Notes: a model not told the origin generated them from the letters alone. A DNA stretch of 64,000 nt from Paraburkholderia sp. BCC1884 (GCF_900996225.1 NZ_CAAJGL010000079.1:310001-374000); one strand, 5' to 3'. Counted from the first letter of the stretch, positions 32,319 through 42,191 are shown. A program made the numbers and translations.

Positions 32319-35279
32319 ATGGCGAGTAACAACGTAGCCCAATTTGCCGCGGAACTGAAAATGCCTGCAGGCGTGCTGCTTGAGCAGCTGCAGGCGGCTG
32401 GCGTCACCAAAGCGAGCGAAGCCGACTCCCTGTCCGAAACGGACAAGGCGCGTCTGCTCGACCACTTGCGCAAGTCTCACGGCTCGACTGATGCAGACAA
32501 GCGCAAGATCACGCTGACGAAACGGCATACGTCGGAGATCAAGCAGTCCGATGCGACGGGCAAAGCTCGCACCATTCAGGTCGAGGTGCGTAAGAAGCGC
32601 ACTTTCGTCCGCCGCGACGAAGCCGCCGGTGAAGGCGGGGATGCATCGAATCATGTGGCCGAAGACGTCGAAGTCGATGACGTCGAACTCCAGCGTCGTG
32701 AAGAGGAAGCTCGTCACGAAGCTGAGCTGCTCGAAAAGCAGGCTCAGGAGCTGAAGGCGCGTCAGGAACAACTCGAACGCGAAGAAGCCGAGCGTCAGGC
32801 ACGCGAGCAGGCCGCTGAAGCCGAGCGTCGTCGCGCGGAAGAAGAAGCGGCGAAGAAGCGCGCAGCGGCTGCGGCCGAGGCGGCAACTCGCGAGAAGACT
32901 CAGACGGCGCAAGCTGCGCAGCCGGTCGCCGCGAAGGCTGAGCCGGCGGTTGCCAAGGCAGCGGAGCCGGTGGTCGCGAAGGAAAGCGAGCAGGACGACG
33001 AGCGCGCCGCAGCAGAACGCGCCGCGCAACGCGAAGCTGCGAAGAAGGCAGAAGACGCAGCGCGTCAGGCAGCTGACAAAGCGCGCGCCGAACAGGAAGA
33101 AATCGCCAAGCGCCGTGCGGCGGCGGAAGCCGAAGCGCGTGCGATTCGCGAAATGATGAACACGCCGCGCAAGGCGCAGGTCAAGGCGCCGGAACCGGCA
33201 CCGATGCCCGCTGAGCCGGCCAAGGCCGTGGAAGCCAAGGGCACGCTGCACAAGCCGGCGCGTCCGCCGGGTGAAGCAACGGCACGTCCTGCAGCCAAGA
33301 AGCCGGCTGCTGCGGCTCCGGCTGCAACGACCACGCCGTCCGCAGGCGACAAGAAGAAGCCGGGCGGTGGTAAGGGCGGCTGGCAGGACGACGCAGCGAA
33401 GCGCCGCGGTATCAAGACGCGGGGTGACTCGAGCGGCGGTGTGGATCGCGGCTGGCGCGGTGGCCCGAAGGGTCGCGGCAAGCATCAGGATCTGAACACC
33501 ACGTTCCAGGCGCCGACGGAACCGATCGTGCGCGAAGTGCACGTGCCGGAAACCATCACCGTCGCGGATCTCGCGCACAAGATGGCCGTGAAGGCGTCGG
33601 AAGTCATCAAGTCGATGATGAAGCTCGGCCAGATGGTCACGATCAACCAGATGCTGGACCAGGAAACGGCGATGATCATCGTCGAGGAACTGGGCCATCA
33701 CGCGGTCGCGGCCAAGCTGGACGATCCGGAAGCCATGCTGGTCGAAGGCGAAGTGTCGGATGCGGAATCGCTGCCGCGTCCGCCGGTCGTCACCGTCATG
33801 GGTCACGTCGACCACGGCAAGACCTCGCTGCTCGACTACATCCGCCGTGCCAAGGTAGCAGCGGGTGAAGCGGGCGGGATTACGCAGCACATTGGCGCAT
33901 ACCACGTCGAAACGCCGCGTGGCGTGATCACGTTCCTCGACACGCCGGGTCACGAGGCCTTTACGGCCATGCGTGCTCGCGGTGCGAAGGCAACGGACAT
34001 CGTGATTCTGGTGGTTGCAGCCGACGACGGCGTGATGCCGCAAACGAAGGAAGCGATCGCTCACGCGAAGGCAGGCGGCGTGCCGCTCGTCGTCGCGATC
34101 AACAAGATCGACAAGCCGGATGCGAATCTGGATCGCGTGAAGCAGGAACTCGTCGCGGAAGGCGTCGTGCCGGAAGAGTACGGTGGCGAATCGCCGTTCG
34201 TACCGGTGTCGGCTAAAACCGGCGCAGGTATCGACGACTTGCTCGAACAAGTGCTGCTGCAAGCCGAAGTGCTGGAATTGACGGCACCGATCGACGCACC
34301 GGCCAAGGGTCTCGTCATCGAAGCGAAGCTCGACAAGGGTAAGGGTCCGGTTGCAACGATCCTCGTCCAGTCCGGTACGCTGAACCGCGGTGACGTGGTG
34401 CTGGCAGGTAGTGCTTACGGTCGTGTGCGAGCCATGCTCGACGAAACCGGCAAGCCGACCAAGTCGGCAGGTCCGTCGATTCCGGTTGAAATTCAGGGTC
34501 TGTCGGAAGTCCCGCAGGCTGGCGAAGAAGTCATCGTCATGCCGGACGACCGCAAGGCACGTGAAGTCGCGCTGTTCCGTCAAGGCAAGTTCCGCGACGT
34601 CAAGCTGGCCAAGCAGCAGGCCGCGAAGCTCGAGAACATGCTGGAACAGATGACCGAAGGCGAAGTGGCGTACATGCCGCTCATCGTCAAGGCCGACGTG
34701 CAGGGTTCGCAGGAAGCGTTGGTGCAATCGCTGCTCAAGCTGTCGACCGACGAAGTGCGTGTGCAGATCGTGCACGGCGCCGTGGGTGGCATCAGCGAGT
34801 CGGACGTCAACCTGGCAACGGCTTCGAAGGCGGTCATCATCGGCTTCAACACCCGTGCGGACGCGCAGGCTCGCAAGCTGGCGGAGTCCAACGGCGTCGA
34901 TATTCGCTACTACAACATCATCTATGACGCAGTGGATGACGTGAAGGCCGCGATGTCGGGCATGCTGGCGCCGGAAAAGCGCGAGATCATCACCGGTACG
35001 GTCGAAGTGCGTCAGGTCTTCAAGGTACCGAAGATCGGCGCAGTGGCCGGCTGTATGGTCACGGACGGTTTCGTCAAGCGCTCGTCGTCGGTGCGCGTGC
35101 TGCGCAACAACGTCGTCATCTTCACGGGCGAGCTCGATTCGCTCAAGCGCTTCAAGGATGACGTGAAGGAAGTCCGTCAGGGCTTCGAGTGCGGTATGTC
35201 GATCAAGAACTTCAACGACATCGTCGAAGGCGATCAGTTCGAAGTCTTCGAGATCACCGAAGTCGCGCGTACGCTGTAA
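32319..35279 (+). CDS. infB: Translation initiation factor IF-2
   Basis: IF-2 is the GTPase that brings fMet-tRNA to the 30S subunit and joins subunits. The 986-residue protein starts with an IF2 N-terminal domain ([23 protein letters not shown]), then a long charged coiled-coil rich in Ala, Glu and Arg (about 120-300), a basic linker and a second IF2_N domain. The G domain follows (about 487-655) with G1 [11 protein letters not shown]3 DTPGHEAF and G4 NKID, and then the beta-barrel, C1 and C2 domains to the end. AAGAGGA precedes the ATG at 32319. Internal starts producing shorter IF-2 forms are known in E. coli, but I did not identify one here. A strong terminator follows immediately. Confidence 0.97.
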   Translation: MASNNVAQFAAELKMPAGVLLEQLQAAGVTKASEADSLSETDKARLLDHLRKSHGSTDADKRKITLTKRHTSEIKQSDATGKARTIQVEVRKKRTFVRRDEAAGEGGDASNHVAEDVEVDDVELQRREEEARHEAELLEKQAQELKARQEQLEREEAERQAREQAAEAERRRAEEEAAKKRAAAAAEAATREKTQTAQAAQPVAAKAEPAVAKAAEPVVAKESEQDDERAAAERAAQREAAKKAEDAARQAADKARAEQEEIAKRRAAAEAEARAIREMMNTPRKAQVKAPEPAPMPAEPAKAVEAKGTLHKPARPPGEATARPAAKKPAAAAPAATTTPSAGDKKKPGGGKGGWQDDAAKRRGIKTRGDSSGGVDRGWRGGPKGRGKHQDLNTTFQAPTEPIVREVHVPETITVADLAHKMAVKASEVIKSMMKLGQMVTINQMLDQETAMIIVEELGHHAVAAKLDDPEAMLVEGEVSDAESLPRPPVVTVMGHVDHGKTSLLDYIRRAKVAAGEAGGITQHIGAYHVETPRGVITFLDTPGHEAFTAMRARGAKATDIVILVVAADDGVMPQTKEAIAHAKAGGVPLVVAINKIDKPDANLDRVKQELVAEGVVPEEYGGESPFVPVSAKTGAGIDDLLEQVLLQAEVLELTAPIDAPAKGLVIEAKLDKGKGPVATILVQSGTLNRGDVVLAGSAYGRVRAMLDETGKPTKSAGPSIPVEIQGLSEVPQAGEEVIVMPDDRKAREVALFRQGKFRDVKLAKQQAAKLENMLEQMTEGEVAYMPLIVKADVQGSQEALVQSLLKLSTDEVRVQIVHGAVGGISESDVNLATASKAVIIGFNTRADAQARKLAESNGVDIRYYNIIYDAVDDVKAAMSGMLAPEKREIITGTVEVRQVFKVPKIGAVAGCMVTDGFVKRSSSVRVLRNNVVIFTGELDSLKRFKDDVKEVRQGFECGMSIKNFNDIVEGDQFEVFEITEVARTL

Positions 35280-35299
35280 TTCAAGCGGCACGGCTCTAG

Positions 35300-35341
35300 G
35301 GGCGGAGCGGGCTTTCACGCCCGCTCCGCCCGTTGTTTTTT
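35300..35341 (+). terminator. Strong intrinsic terminator between infB and rbfA
   Basis: GGGCGGAGCGGGC (35300-35312) pairs perfectly over 13 bp with GCCCGCTCCGCCC (35319-35331) across a 6-nt loop, followed by GTTGTTTTTT. It sits 21 bp after the infB stop and 75 bp before rbfA, so read-through or a separate promoter is needed for rbfA-truB. Confidence 0.85.
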
Positions 35342-35415
35342 GGGGCCGCTGTTTCGCGCGAACCACTCAGCGCGAATCACTTTTTTGCATCCGCCCGAGC
35401 GGATCACACAACACC

Positions 35416-35784
35416 ATGCCTAAAAAACGTTCTTCCCCCAATCGCAATGTACAGATCGCCGATCAGATCCAACGCGATCTGTCCGAACTGCTGCGCGAGG
35501 TCAAGGATCCGCGGATCGGCCTCGTCACGATTCAAAGTGTCGAGTTGACGCCTGACTATGCGCACGCCAAGGTCTACTTCACGACGCTGACGGGCGACCC
35601 GCAGCAGACGCTCGAAGCGCTGACCCATGCGGCCGGCCATCTGCACAATCAGCTGTTCAAGCGCCTGCACATCCACACCGTGCCGACGCTGCATTTCCAT
35701 TACGACCAGACGATCGAACGCGCTGTCGAGATGTCCAAGCTGATCGACGAAGCGAACGCCAGTCGCGCGAAAGACGACGAGTGA
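35416..35784 (+). CDS. rbfA: Ribosome-binding factor A
   Basis: RbfA is a KH-domain protein that binds 30S precursors near the 5' end of 16S rRNA and is released on maturation. The 122-residue product has the family pattern: [49 protein letters not shown], then the helix-kink-helix [34 protein letters not shown]. The ATG at 35416 has no clear Shine-Dalgarno sequence. It is separated from infB by a strong terminator and from truB by a smaller hairpin, so its expression may be set independently of infB. Confidence 0.93.
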   Translation: MPKKRSSPNRNVQIADQIQRDLSELLREVKDPRIGLVTIQSVELTPDYAHAKVYFTTLTGDPQQTLEALTHAAGHLHNQLFKRLHIHTVPTLHFHYDQTIERAVEMSKLIDEANASRAKDDE

Positions 35785-35791
35785 AGAGCGT

Positions 35792-35819
35792 GGGGCGCCA
35801 CCTCGGTGGCTGTCGCCCC
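35792..35819 (+). terminator. Hairpin between rbfA and truB
   Basis: GGGGCGCCACC (35793-35803) pairs with GGTGG and CGCCCC (35806-35819, with a small internal bulge) and is followed by a short CCGTTTTACG. It may be a weak terminator or processing stem; the T-run is poor. Confidence 0.38.
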
Positions 35820-35857
35820 GCCGTTTTACGTATCCATCAACATCCCGTCTTTCTGAC

Positions 35858-36793
35858 ATGACCGCACCTCAACGCCCCCGCGTGCCGCGTCGCGCGCTCG
35901 ACGGCGTACTGCTGCTCGACAAACCGCTCGGCCTGTCGAGCAACGACGCGCTGATTCGCGCGAAGCGTCTCTATCTGGCGAAAAAGGCGGGCCACACCGG
36001 CACGCTCGATCCTCTCGCTACCGGTTTGCTGCCGCTCTGTTTCGGCGAAGCCACCAAGTTTTCGCAAGACCTGCTCGAAGCCGACAAGACCTACGAGGCC
36101 ACCATGCGCCTCGGTATTCGCACGACCACGGGCGATGCCGAAGGCGAAGCAATCGATACGCGCGAAGTGACGTGCGACGAGGCGGCGATTCAGGCGGTGC
36201 TGCCGTCATTTTTCGGCGACATCATCCAGGTCCCGCCGATGTACTCGGCGCTCAAGCGTGACGGCAAGCCCCTGTACGAATACGCACGCGCCGGCCAGAC
36301 GGTCGAGCGGGAAGGGCGTCCGGTGACGATCCTCAAACTCGAATTGCTCGCTTGCGCGCTGCCGGACGTGACGTTTCGCGTGACCTGCAGCAAGGGAACG
36401 TATGTGCGCACGCTGGCCGAGGATATCGGCGAAGCGCTGGGATGTGGCGCGCATCTGGTGGCGCTGCGACGCACGGGCGTCGGCGCGCTGACGCTGGAGA
36501 ATTCGGTGACGCTCGACGCGTTGTCCGATGCAAGCGAAACCGAGCGCGATACCTGGCTGCAACCGGTGGATGCGTTGCTGTCGACCTTCCCGTCCGTCGA
36601 GCTGGATGAAGACGCGGCGCGGCGCTTCCTGCACGGTCAACGTCTGAAGCTGTCCGAACTGGATATCAGCGGCGAAGCGGTGAACGCACCGCGCGTGCGT
36701 GTTTATGCCGCGCAGGGCCGCTTGCTCGGCGTCGCGAAGCAGGGTGAGGGCGTGCTGGCGCCTGAGAGGCTGGTGGTCACCACCGGGCACTGA
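35858..36793 (+). CDS. truB: tRNA pseudouridine-55 synthase TruB
   Basis: TruB makes the pseudouridine of the T-psi-C loop in nearly all tRNAs and also acts as a tRNA chaperone. The 311-residue protein has VLLLDKPLGLSSNDALIRAKRL, the catalytic loop KAGHTGTLDPLATGLLPLCFGEATK (Asp is the nucleophile), RLGIRTTTGDAEGE and GTYVRTLAEDIGEALGCGAHLVALRRTGVG, all standard, and a C-terminal PUA-like part (residues about 250-311). It is the last gene of the ribosome/translation cluster and is followed by a bidirectional terminator shared with the efflux operon. Confidence 0.96.
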   Translation: MTAPQRPRVPRRALDGVLLLDKPLGLSSNDALIRAKRLYLAKKAGHTGTLDPLATGLLPLCFGEATKFSQDLLEADKTYEATMRLGIRTTTGDAEGEAIDTREVTCDEAAIQAVLPSFFGDIIQVPPMYSALKRDGKPLYEYARAGQTVEREGRPVTILKLELLACALPDVTFRVTCSKGTYVRTLAEDIGEALGCGAHLVALRRTGVGALTLENSVTLDALSDASETERDTWLQPVDALLSTFPSVELDEDAARRFLHGQRLKLSELDISGEAVNAPRVRVYAAQGRLLGVAKQGEGVLAPERLVVTTGH

Positions 36794-36877
36794 GTCGGCC
36801 ATCGGCTGATGCGAAGGCGCGTGACGACACGCCAACGTGTATCGTGCGCCAGGCGCCAAACCCCGCGCGCCACAAAC

Positions 36878-36916
36878 AAAAAGGCGGCACCGCTATCAAG
36901 CGGTCCCGCCTTTTTT
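36878..36916. terminator. Bidirectional terminator between truB and emrB
   Basis: AAAGGCGG/CCGCCTTT (36880-36887 with 36906-36913) and an inner stem ACCGCT/AGCGGT surround a 4-nt loop. An A-run lies to the left and a T-run to 36916. It serves both convergent units. Confidence 0.82.
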
Positions 36917-36957
36917 CATGCCTTCAGCAGCCGACCAGTGAAGCTACGGCAAGCGCT

Positions 36958-38520
36958 TCAATGCGCGGCCGCTGCAGCAGCACCCGCATCGCCGCCAGCG
37001 CGTTCGGGCCTTGCTATCCAGATCAACGCGATCAGCGCCACGAAAATCCCCGCCGACACGAAGAACAGATCGTTCACGCCCAACTGCGCGGCCTGCTGCG
37101 TCGCCATCGTATTGAACAGACCGTGCGCCTGCGGCTGATTGAAACCCGCCGCGCCCATCTGCCGGACCGACTGGTCGAAGACCGGGTTGTACGCGTTCGC
37201 CTGTTCCGCCAATTGCGCGTGATGCATGATCGAACGATGATCCCACGCCGTCTGGAAGATCGAGGTACCAATACCGCCGCACATGATCCGCACGAAATTC
37301 GACAGCCCCGACGCCGCCGGAATCCGGTTGCCCGGCAATCCCGACAACGTGATCGACACCAGCGGAATAAAGAACCCGGCCATGCCGATGCCCTGAATCA
37401 GCGTGGGCAACAGCAGCGAGTACGTGTCCACGCCGGTCGTATAACGCGAGCGCATCCAGAAACACAACGCGAACACGAGGAACGACAGCGTTGCGATATA
37501 GCGCGGATCGGTGCGCGGCAGGATCTTGCCCGTGATCGGCGACAGCAGCACCGCGAACACGCCGACCGGTGCCATGACGAGACCCGCCTGAGTCGCGGTG
37601 TAACCGATATCGGTTTGCAGCCACAGCGGCAGCAGGACCAGGTTGCCGAAGTAAAGCCCATAACCGATCGACAGCGCGATCGTGCCGCTCGTGAAATTGC
37701 GCCGGCTGAAGAGCGAGAGATCGACCACCGGATGATCCGCCGTCAACTCCCACACGATAAAGAACGCGAGCGCGATCACCGCCACCAGCGCCAGCACGAC
37801 GACGGTGGTCGACGAAAACCAGTCGAGGTCCTTGCCCTTATCGAGCATGACCTGCAGCGAGCCGACCCAGATGATCAGCAGCGCGAGACCCACGCCGTCA
37901 ATCGGCGCCTTCCTGATGACCGAATCGCGATTGCGGAAGATCATCCACGTCGCGCCGGCGGCAATCGCGCCGACCGGAATGTTGACGTAGAAAATCCATG
38001 GCCACGAGATGTTGTCCGAGATCCAGCCGCCGAGAATCGGCCCGGCCACCGGCGCGATCAGCGTGGTCATGGCCCACATCGATAAGGCCATCGGCGCCTT
38101 GGCGCGTGGATAGCTGGCGAGCAGCAACGTTTGCGACAGCGGGATCATCGGGCCGGCCACCGCGCCTTGCAGCACGCGCGAGGCGAGCAGGAAGGGCAGC
38201 GTCGGCGCGAGGCCGCACATCCATGACGAGATCACGAACAGAATGATCGACGCCATGAAAAGGCGCACCTGGCCCACCCGCTCGGTGAGCCAGCCGGTCA
38301 GCGGCACGGAGATAGCGTTGGCCACCGCGAACGAGGTGATCACCCACGTGCCCTGATCCGACGACACACCGAGGTCGCCCGAAATCGACGGAATCGATAC
38401 GTTGGCGATCGACGTGTCGAGCACGTTCATGAAGACGGCGAGCGACACCGCGATGGTGCCGATCACGAGTTGCGCGCCCTCGAGCGGCGGATGAGGGACT
38501 TGCGCCTGAGCCTGAGCCAT
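36958..38520 (-). CDS. emrB: DHA2-family drug efflux permease EmrB
   Basis: EmrB is the proton-driven inner-membrane pump of a tripartite multidrug exporter. The 520-residue protein has 14 predicted membrane helices and DHA2 signatures: AVFMNVLDTSIANVSIPSISGDLGVSSDQGTWVITSFAVANAISVPLTGWL near the start (motif D1 LDTSIANV) and GPILGGWISDNISWPWIFYVNIP (motif C) near residue 140-165. AAGG precedes the ATG at 38520. It is the last gene of a minus-strand marR-nodT-emrA-emrB operon (gap to emrA 36 bp). Typical substrates are hydrophobic compounds such as uncouplers, salicylate-like acids or nalidixic acid; the actual one is not known. Confidence 0.92.
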   Translation of the reverse strand: MAQAQAQVPHPPLEGAQLVIGTIAVSLAVFMNVLDTSIANVSIPSISGDLGVSSDQGTWVITSFAVANAISVPLTGWLTERVGQVRLFMASIILFVISSWMCGLAPTLPFLLASRVLQGAVAGPMIPLSQTLLLASYPRAKAPMALSMWAMTTLIAPVAGPILGGWISDNISWPWIFYVNIPVGAIAAGATWMIFRNRDSVIRKAPIDGVGLALLIIWVGSLQVMLDKGKDLDWFSSTTVVVLALVAVIALAFFIVWELTADHPVVDLSLFSRRNFTSGTIALSIGYGLYFGNLVLLPLWLQTDIGYTATQAGLVMAPVGVFAVLLSPITGKILPRTDPRYIATLSFLVFALCFWMRSRYTTGVDTYSLLLPTLIQGIGMAGFFIPLVSITLSGLPGNRIPAASGLSNFVRIMCGGIGTSIFQTAWDHRSIMHHAQLAEQANAYNPVFDQSVRQMGAAGFNQPQAHGLFNTMATQQAAQLGVNDLFFVSAGIFVALIALIWIARPERAGGDAGAAAAAAH

Positions 38521-38556
38521 TAATGAAGCCTTGTATGAATCGTCACGAGGCTTGCT

Positions 38557-39798
38557 TCAGCTTCGCTTGGCGGGCTTGTCGGCGGTAGCCTGCGACGACT
38601 TCAGCGAGCCGCCGTTCGGGCCCGCGTTTTCCGAAATGATGCGAGCGATTTCCGCATCGGCTTCGTCGCCGTACTTCTTGAACACGTCGGTCTGATAGAT
38701 CGTGTTCGGCGCTTCGCCGAGCTGGCCGCCGCTCTGATCCTTGATGCTGACGTCGGCTTGCATCGACAGGCCGATACGCAGCGGATGCTTCTCGAGTTCC
38801 TGCGGGTCGAGCGCGATCCGCACCGGCAGACGCTGCACGACCTTGATCCAGTTGCCGGTCGCGTTTTGCGCGGGCAGCAGCGAGAACGCCGAACCCGTGC
38901 CTGCCGAGAAGCCGACCACCTTGCCGTGGTACACCACCGACGAACCGTACACGTCGGCCGTCAGTTCGACCGGCTGGCCGATGTGCATGTACTTGAGCTG
39001 CACTTCCTTGAAGTTTGCGTCGACCCACACGCCGCCGAGCGGCACGATCGCCATCAGCGGAGTGCCCGGCGAGACGCGCTGGCCGACCTGTACCGAGCGT
39101 TTCGCGACGTAGCCCGTGACCGGCGCCGGCAGGTTGTTACGCGCGTTGTTCAGGTACGCGTCGCGCACCTTCGCGGCGGCGGCCTGCACGTTCGGGTGAT
39201 TCGCGATCGTGGTGTTGGCGGTCAATGCGCGGTTCGACGCCAGTTGCTGCTGGGCGGCGTCGACCGAAGCTTGCGCGCTCTTCACGGCGTCGCGGGCGTG
39301 TGAGATTTCTTCCTGCGAGACAGCGCCAGTCTGCGCGACCGCGATCCGGCGCTTCAGGTCGTCCTGAGCGCGCGACAGATCGGACTGGCGCATGGCGACT
39401 TGCGCCTGATACTGGTTGTCGTCGGCGAACAGGCCTCGCACCTGTCGCACCGTCTGCGCGAGATTTGCTTCGGCCTGCTCCAGCGCGACGCGGGCGTCGG
39501 CCGGATCGAGCACCACCACCGGGTCGCCGGCCTTGACGGTTTGCGTGTCGTCCGCGTTCACCGCGACCACCGTGCCGGTGACCTGCGGCGTGATCTGCAC
39601 CACGTTGCCGTTCACGTAGGCGTCGTCGGTGTCTTCGTGGAAGCGCGCGACGAGGAAGTAGTAAAAGCCATACGCAATCGCGGCGATCAGGATCACGATG
39701 ACGAGCAACGTCATCATGCGCTTGCGTTTGCTGTTGTTCGCCGGTTGGGTGGGCTGCGTGTTAGCCGCGGGAGCCGCGGGCTGCTGGGGGGTGCTCAT
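38557..39798 (-). CDS. emrA: HlyD-family periplasmic adaptor EmrA
   Basis: The 413-residue protein links the EmrB pump to the outer-membrane factor. It has a Pro/Gln-rich cytoplasmic N-terminus, one membrane helix (MMTLLVIVILIAAIAYGFYYFLV, about residues 28-50), a lipoyl-like half-motif (AYVNGNVVQITPQVTGTVVAVNADDTQTVKAGDPVVVLDP), a long alpha-hairpin (LEQAEANLAQTVRQV... AQASVDAAQQQLASN) and the second lipoyl/beta-barrel part (LPAPVTGYVAKRSVQVGQRVSPGTPLMAIVPL). The C-terminal extension beyond residue 350 is polar. GGAG stands eight bases before the ATG at 39798. Operon partner genes lie on both sides. Confidence 0.92.
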   Translation of the reverse strand: MSTPQQPAAPAANTQPTQPANNSKRKRMMTLLVIVILIAAIAYGFYYFLVARFHEDTDDAYVNGNVVQITPQVTGTVVAVNADDTQTVKAGDPVVVLDPADARVALEQAEANLAQTVRQVRGLFADDNQYQAQVAMRQSDLSRAQDDLKRRIAVAQTGAVSQEEISHARDAVKSAQASVDAAQQQLASNRALTANTTIANHPNVQAAAAKVRDAYLNNARNNLPAPVTGYVAKRSVQVGQRVSPGTPLMAIVPLGGVWVDANFKEVQLKYMHIGQPVELTADVYGSSVVYHGKVVGFSAGTGSAFSLLPAQNATGNWIKVVQRLPVRIALDPQELEKHPLRIGLSMQADVSIKDQSGGQLGEAPNTIYQTDVFKKYGDEADAEIARIISENAGPNGGSLKSSQATADKPAKRS

Positions 39799-39887
39799 CG
39801 ATGTGCTCCGGGTTCTCTCAAACGTCGTCGTTTATTCGGATGTTCGTGCGTGGGTTCGATTGGTGCTGCGTGCGTTCCGCCTGGCGC

Positions 39888-41396
39888 TCAGTTCGCGGCG
39901 GCGGTCGCGGCGGTGGCCGATGCCGGGGCATCGGTCGGCACCACGAGGCCAGTCTGCGTCGCGTCGAAACCGCCGCCGAGCGCCTTGACGAGGCCGATCT
40001 GCATATCGCGGCGGCGCATCTTCAGGCCCGTCACCGTCTGGTCGGCGGCGAGGCGGTTCTGGTCGGCGGTCAGCACCTGCAACTGCGGCGACAGGCCCGC
40101 CTTGTAGCGGATCACGGCCAGCTGGTACGCCTTGGTCGAGGCGTCGAGCGCGCGCTGTGCGTCGCCCGATTGCTGGTCGATCGAGCGGATCGACGCGACT
40201 TGCGTCGCGACGTCGGAGAGGGCATTGATGAGCGTCTGGTTGTAGTTCGCCACGTCCAGGTCGAAATCGGCAAAACGACCCTTCAACTGCGAGCGCAGCG
40301 CGCCGGCGTCGAAGATCGGCAGATGAATGGCCGGCCCGATCTGCATCTGGCGGCTGCCCGATTTGAGGAAACGACCCCAGCCGAACGCGTCGAAGCCGAT
40401 GCCGGCCGACAGGTTGATGTCCGGGAAGAACTCCGCTTTCGCTTCCTTCACGTCGTGCATGGCGGCTTCGACCTGCCAGCGTGCGGCGACGATGTCCGCG
40501 CGGCGCGCGACGAGGTCGGCCGGCAGATTGTCCGGCAATGCGACAGTGCCGCCGTTGGTCAGCACCGGCTTGTCGATTTGCAGACCGCGGTCCGGACCTT
40601 TGCCGAGCAGTGCGCCCAACTGATAGCGCACGACGGTGATCTGGCCGTCGAGGTCGGTCAAATTCGACTGGCTGGTCGCGATGTTGCCGTTCGCGGTTTG
40701 CCGCTCGACATTGGTGTCGAGACCGGCGGTCACGCGACCATTGGTGATGCGGCCGATATCCTGGCGGTTGGCGATTTCGCGCGCGGCGATGTCGCGGAAC
40801 GCGTACAGCTGCGCGAGCTGGTTATACGTGCTGGCCACCGAGGCGGCGAGCGTGACGCGCGCCTGCTGCATGTCGGCCTCAGCCGCCTTTTCCTGCGACA
40901 CGGCCTGGCCGAGACGCTCGCGGTTCTTGCCCCACAGGTCCAGATCCCACGATGCGCTCGCGAGCACGTTGTTCTCGCTATACCACGTGCCGCCATACGG
41001 AGGCGGGTAAAGCGCGTTGCCCGAGAACAGTTCGCGGTTCCACGAATAGCTGCCGTTGACCTTCGGATACAGCGCCGAGCGCGAGCTTTCGATATACGAG
41101 GAAGCCTTGGCGATGCGCGCCTGTGCCTGCGCAATCGACGGGCTGCCTTCCAGCGCCTCCGCGATCAGTTTCGACAGTTGCGGGTCGCCGAACTGGTTGG
41201 CCCAGTCGAGCGACGGCCACTGACCGCCCTGACCGGACAGACTCTGCGAGGACTCGTACTGAGCCGGCGACGAGATCTGCTTGTCGCTTTTCATACCGAA
41301 GTAGTTCGCGCACCCCGTAAGGGCGAGCGCCGTCACCGCAGCGGCGACAGCGGCCCGGCTCGAAAGCGCGGGCGCGGACAGGGAAAGGGATTTCAT
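39888..41396 (-). CDS. NodT-type outer-membrane efflux lipoprotein
   Basis: This is the TolC-like channel of the efflux system. The 502-residue precursor starts MKSLSLSAPALSSRAAVAAAV and has a lipobox LALTGC, so the mature protein is an outer-membrane lipoprotein. Two OEP repeats follow (about residues 60-250 and 270-475) with motifs such as WDLDLWGKNRERLGQAVSQEKAAEADMQQARVTLAASVASTYNQL and NGGTVALPDNLPADLVARRADIVAARWQVEAA. The frame is open up to 41480, but the ATG at 41396 gives the proper signal peptide. It is placed between marR and emrA, a gene order found in many Burkholderiales. The symbol is left blank because oprM/nodT naming varies. Confidence 0.9.
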   Translation of the reverse strand: MKSLSLSAPALSSRAAVAAAVTALALTGCANYFGMKSDKQISSPAQYESSQSLSGQGGQWPSLDWANQFGDPQLSKLIAEALEGSPSIAQAQARIAKASSYIESSRSALYPKVNGSYSWNRELFSGNALYPPPYGGTWYSENNVLASASWDLDLWGKNRERLGQAVSQEKAAEADMQQARVTLAASVASTYNQLAQLYAFRDIAAREIANRQDIGRITNGRVTAGLDTNVERQTANGNIATSQSNLTDLDGQITVVRYQLGALLGKGPDRGLQIDKPVLTNGGTVALPDNLPADLVARRADIVAARWQVEAAMHDVKEAKAEFFPDINLSAGIGFDAFGWGRFLKSGSRQMQIGPAIHLPIFDAGALRSQLKGRFADFDLDVANYNQTLINALSDVATQVASIRSIDQQSGDAQRALDASTKAYQLAVIRYKAGLSPQLQVLTADQNRLAADQTVTGLKMRRRDMQIGLVKALGGGFDATQTGLVVPTDAPASATAATAAAN

Positions 41397-41445
41397 CGCT
41401 CGACTCTTTGAGTGGAATGTAATGATGGACACTGCAAGCAATCTG

Positions 41446-41961
41446 TTACGATTTACCGTCAAGATTGCTTGCTGCATCACGGGTTAGTCCCGTTTGTTCG
41501 CCGGAATTGATAAGCACGCGGCGCAGCATGCTTTTCAGAAACCCCACTTCTTCGGGGGTGAAACCGTTTAGCAGATCGTCCAGCACGCCGTTGAAGATGG
41601 CGGGCATTTTCGCCGCGATGGCGTGACCTTCCGGTGTCAACGCGAGCCGGACGACCCGCCGGTCTTCATTGCTGCGCACCCGGGTCAGCAGGCCGCGTTT
41701 CTCCAGCCGGTCGACCAGACGCGTGACGGCGCTGGCGTCGATGCCGTATTCGCGGGCCAGCTCGGCCGCCAGCAGGCATTTGCCGCTCGCCACCATGAAC
41801 AGGATGCTGCCCTGCTGGCTGGTGATGCCCAACTCGGCCATGCTGCGCTGGGTGATCAGATTCGACATGGTCGATTTCACTCGCGAGAGCAGGTAGCCGA
41901 CGCTTTCGCCGAGCTGATACTCGCTGAGGTCCGGCGTGGGTGTAGAGGACGGCTCCGTCAT
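41446..41961 (-). CDS. MarR-family repressor of the efflux operon
   Basis: The 171-residue protein has the MarR winged helix: VGYLLSRVKSTMSNLITQRSMAELGITSQQGSILFMVA, then LAREYGIDASAVTRLVDRLEKRGLLTRVRSNEDRRVVRLALTPEG, whose DxR wing motif is intact. MarR dimers usually repress their own operon and release DNA when a phenolic ligand binds. The gene is first in the minus-strand efflux operon, and its promoter overlaps two GGCAAGT repeats, fitting autoregulation. No Shine-Dalgarno sequence is evident before the ATG at 41961. The inducing ligand is unknown. Confidence 0.9.
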   Translation of the reverse strand: MTEPSSTPTPDLSEYQLGESVGYLLSRVKSTMSNLITQRSMAELGITSQQGSILFMVASGKCLLAAELAREYGIDASAVTRLVDRLEKRGLLTRVRSNEDRRVVRLALTPEGHAIAAKMPAIFNGVLDDLLNGFTPEEVGFLKSMLRRVLINSGEQTGLTRDAASNLDGKS

Positions 41962-41996
41962 GATTCTCGTGCGAATGCAATGGTTGACTAGGCAGG

Positions 41997-42026
41997 ATTA
42001 TAGAGGCGGGTTGTTTGACGCGGCAA
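41997..42026 (-). promoter_or_regulatory. Promoter of the marR-nodT-emrAB operon
   Basis: On the minus strand TTGCCG (42026-42021) and TATAAT (42002-41997) are separated by 18 bp, a strong promoter ending about 36 bp before the marR ATG. The -35 hexamer lies within the GGCAAGT repeat described next. Confidence 0.62.
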
Positions 42027-42049
42027 GTGTTATTACAGCTTAGGCAAGT
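42022..42049. promoter_or_regulatory. Putative MarR operator: two GGCAAGT repeats
   Basis: GGCAAGT occurs at 42022-42028 and 42043-42049, exactly 21 bp apart, which places both on one face of the helix. The first copy covers the -35 box of the marR promoter, so a bound dimer would block polymerase. Confidence 0.42.
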
Positions 42050-42182
42050 ATCTTTCCTCGCTCAAGTGACAATCGGCGCGGTTTTACGTAGTGGCGGGAG
42101 CTGATTCGGGGGTGATTCCGTGTGGCGCGACGGTCGAACACGTCAGGCCTGTCAGGGAATACCAGAAAGCTTCATTTGTGCG

Positions 42183-42191
42183 TGCTATAAT
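42183..42191 (+). promoter_or_regulatory. Extended -10 promoter of typA
   Basis: TGCTATAAT (42183-42191) is an extended -10 element about 100 bp upstream of typA. No good -35 box lies upstream, which is tolerated by extended -10 promoters. The 332-bp gap 41962-42293 otherwise holds only the divergent marR promoter. Confidence 0.5.

Noticed and set aside
32280..35366. A 1028-codon open frame antisense to infB
   Set aside because: Same cause as above: strong third-position GC bias in infB. Its composition (many Arg, His, Phe, Leu) is that of a shadow frame.
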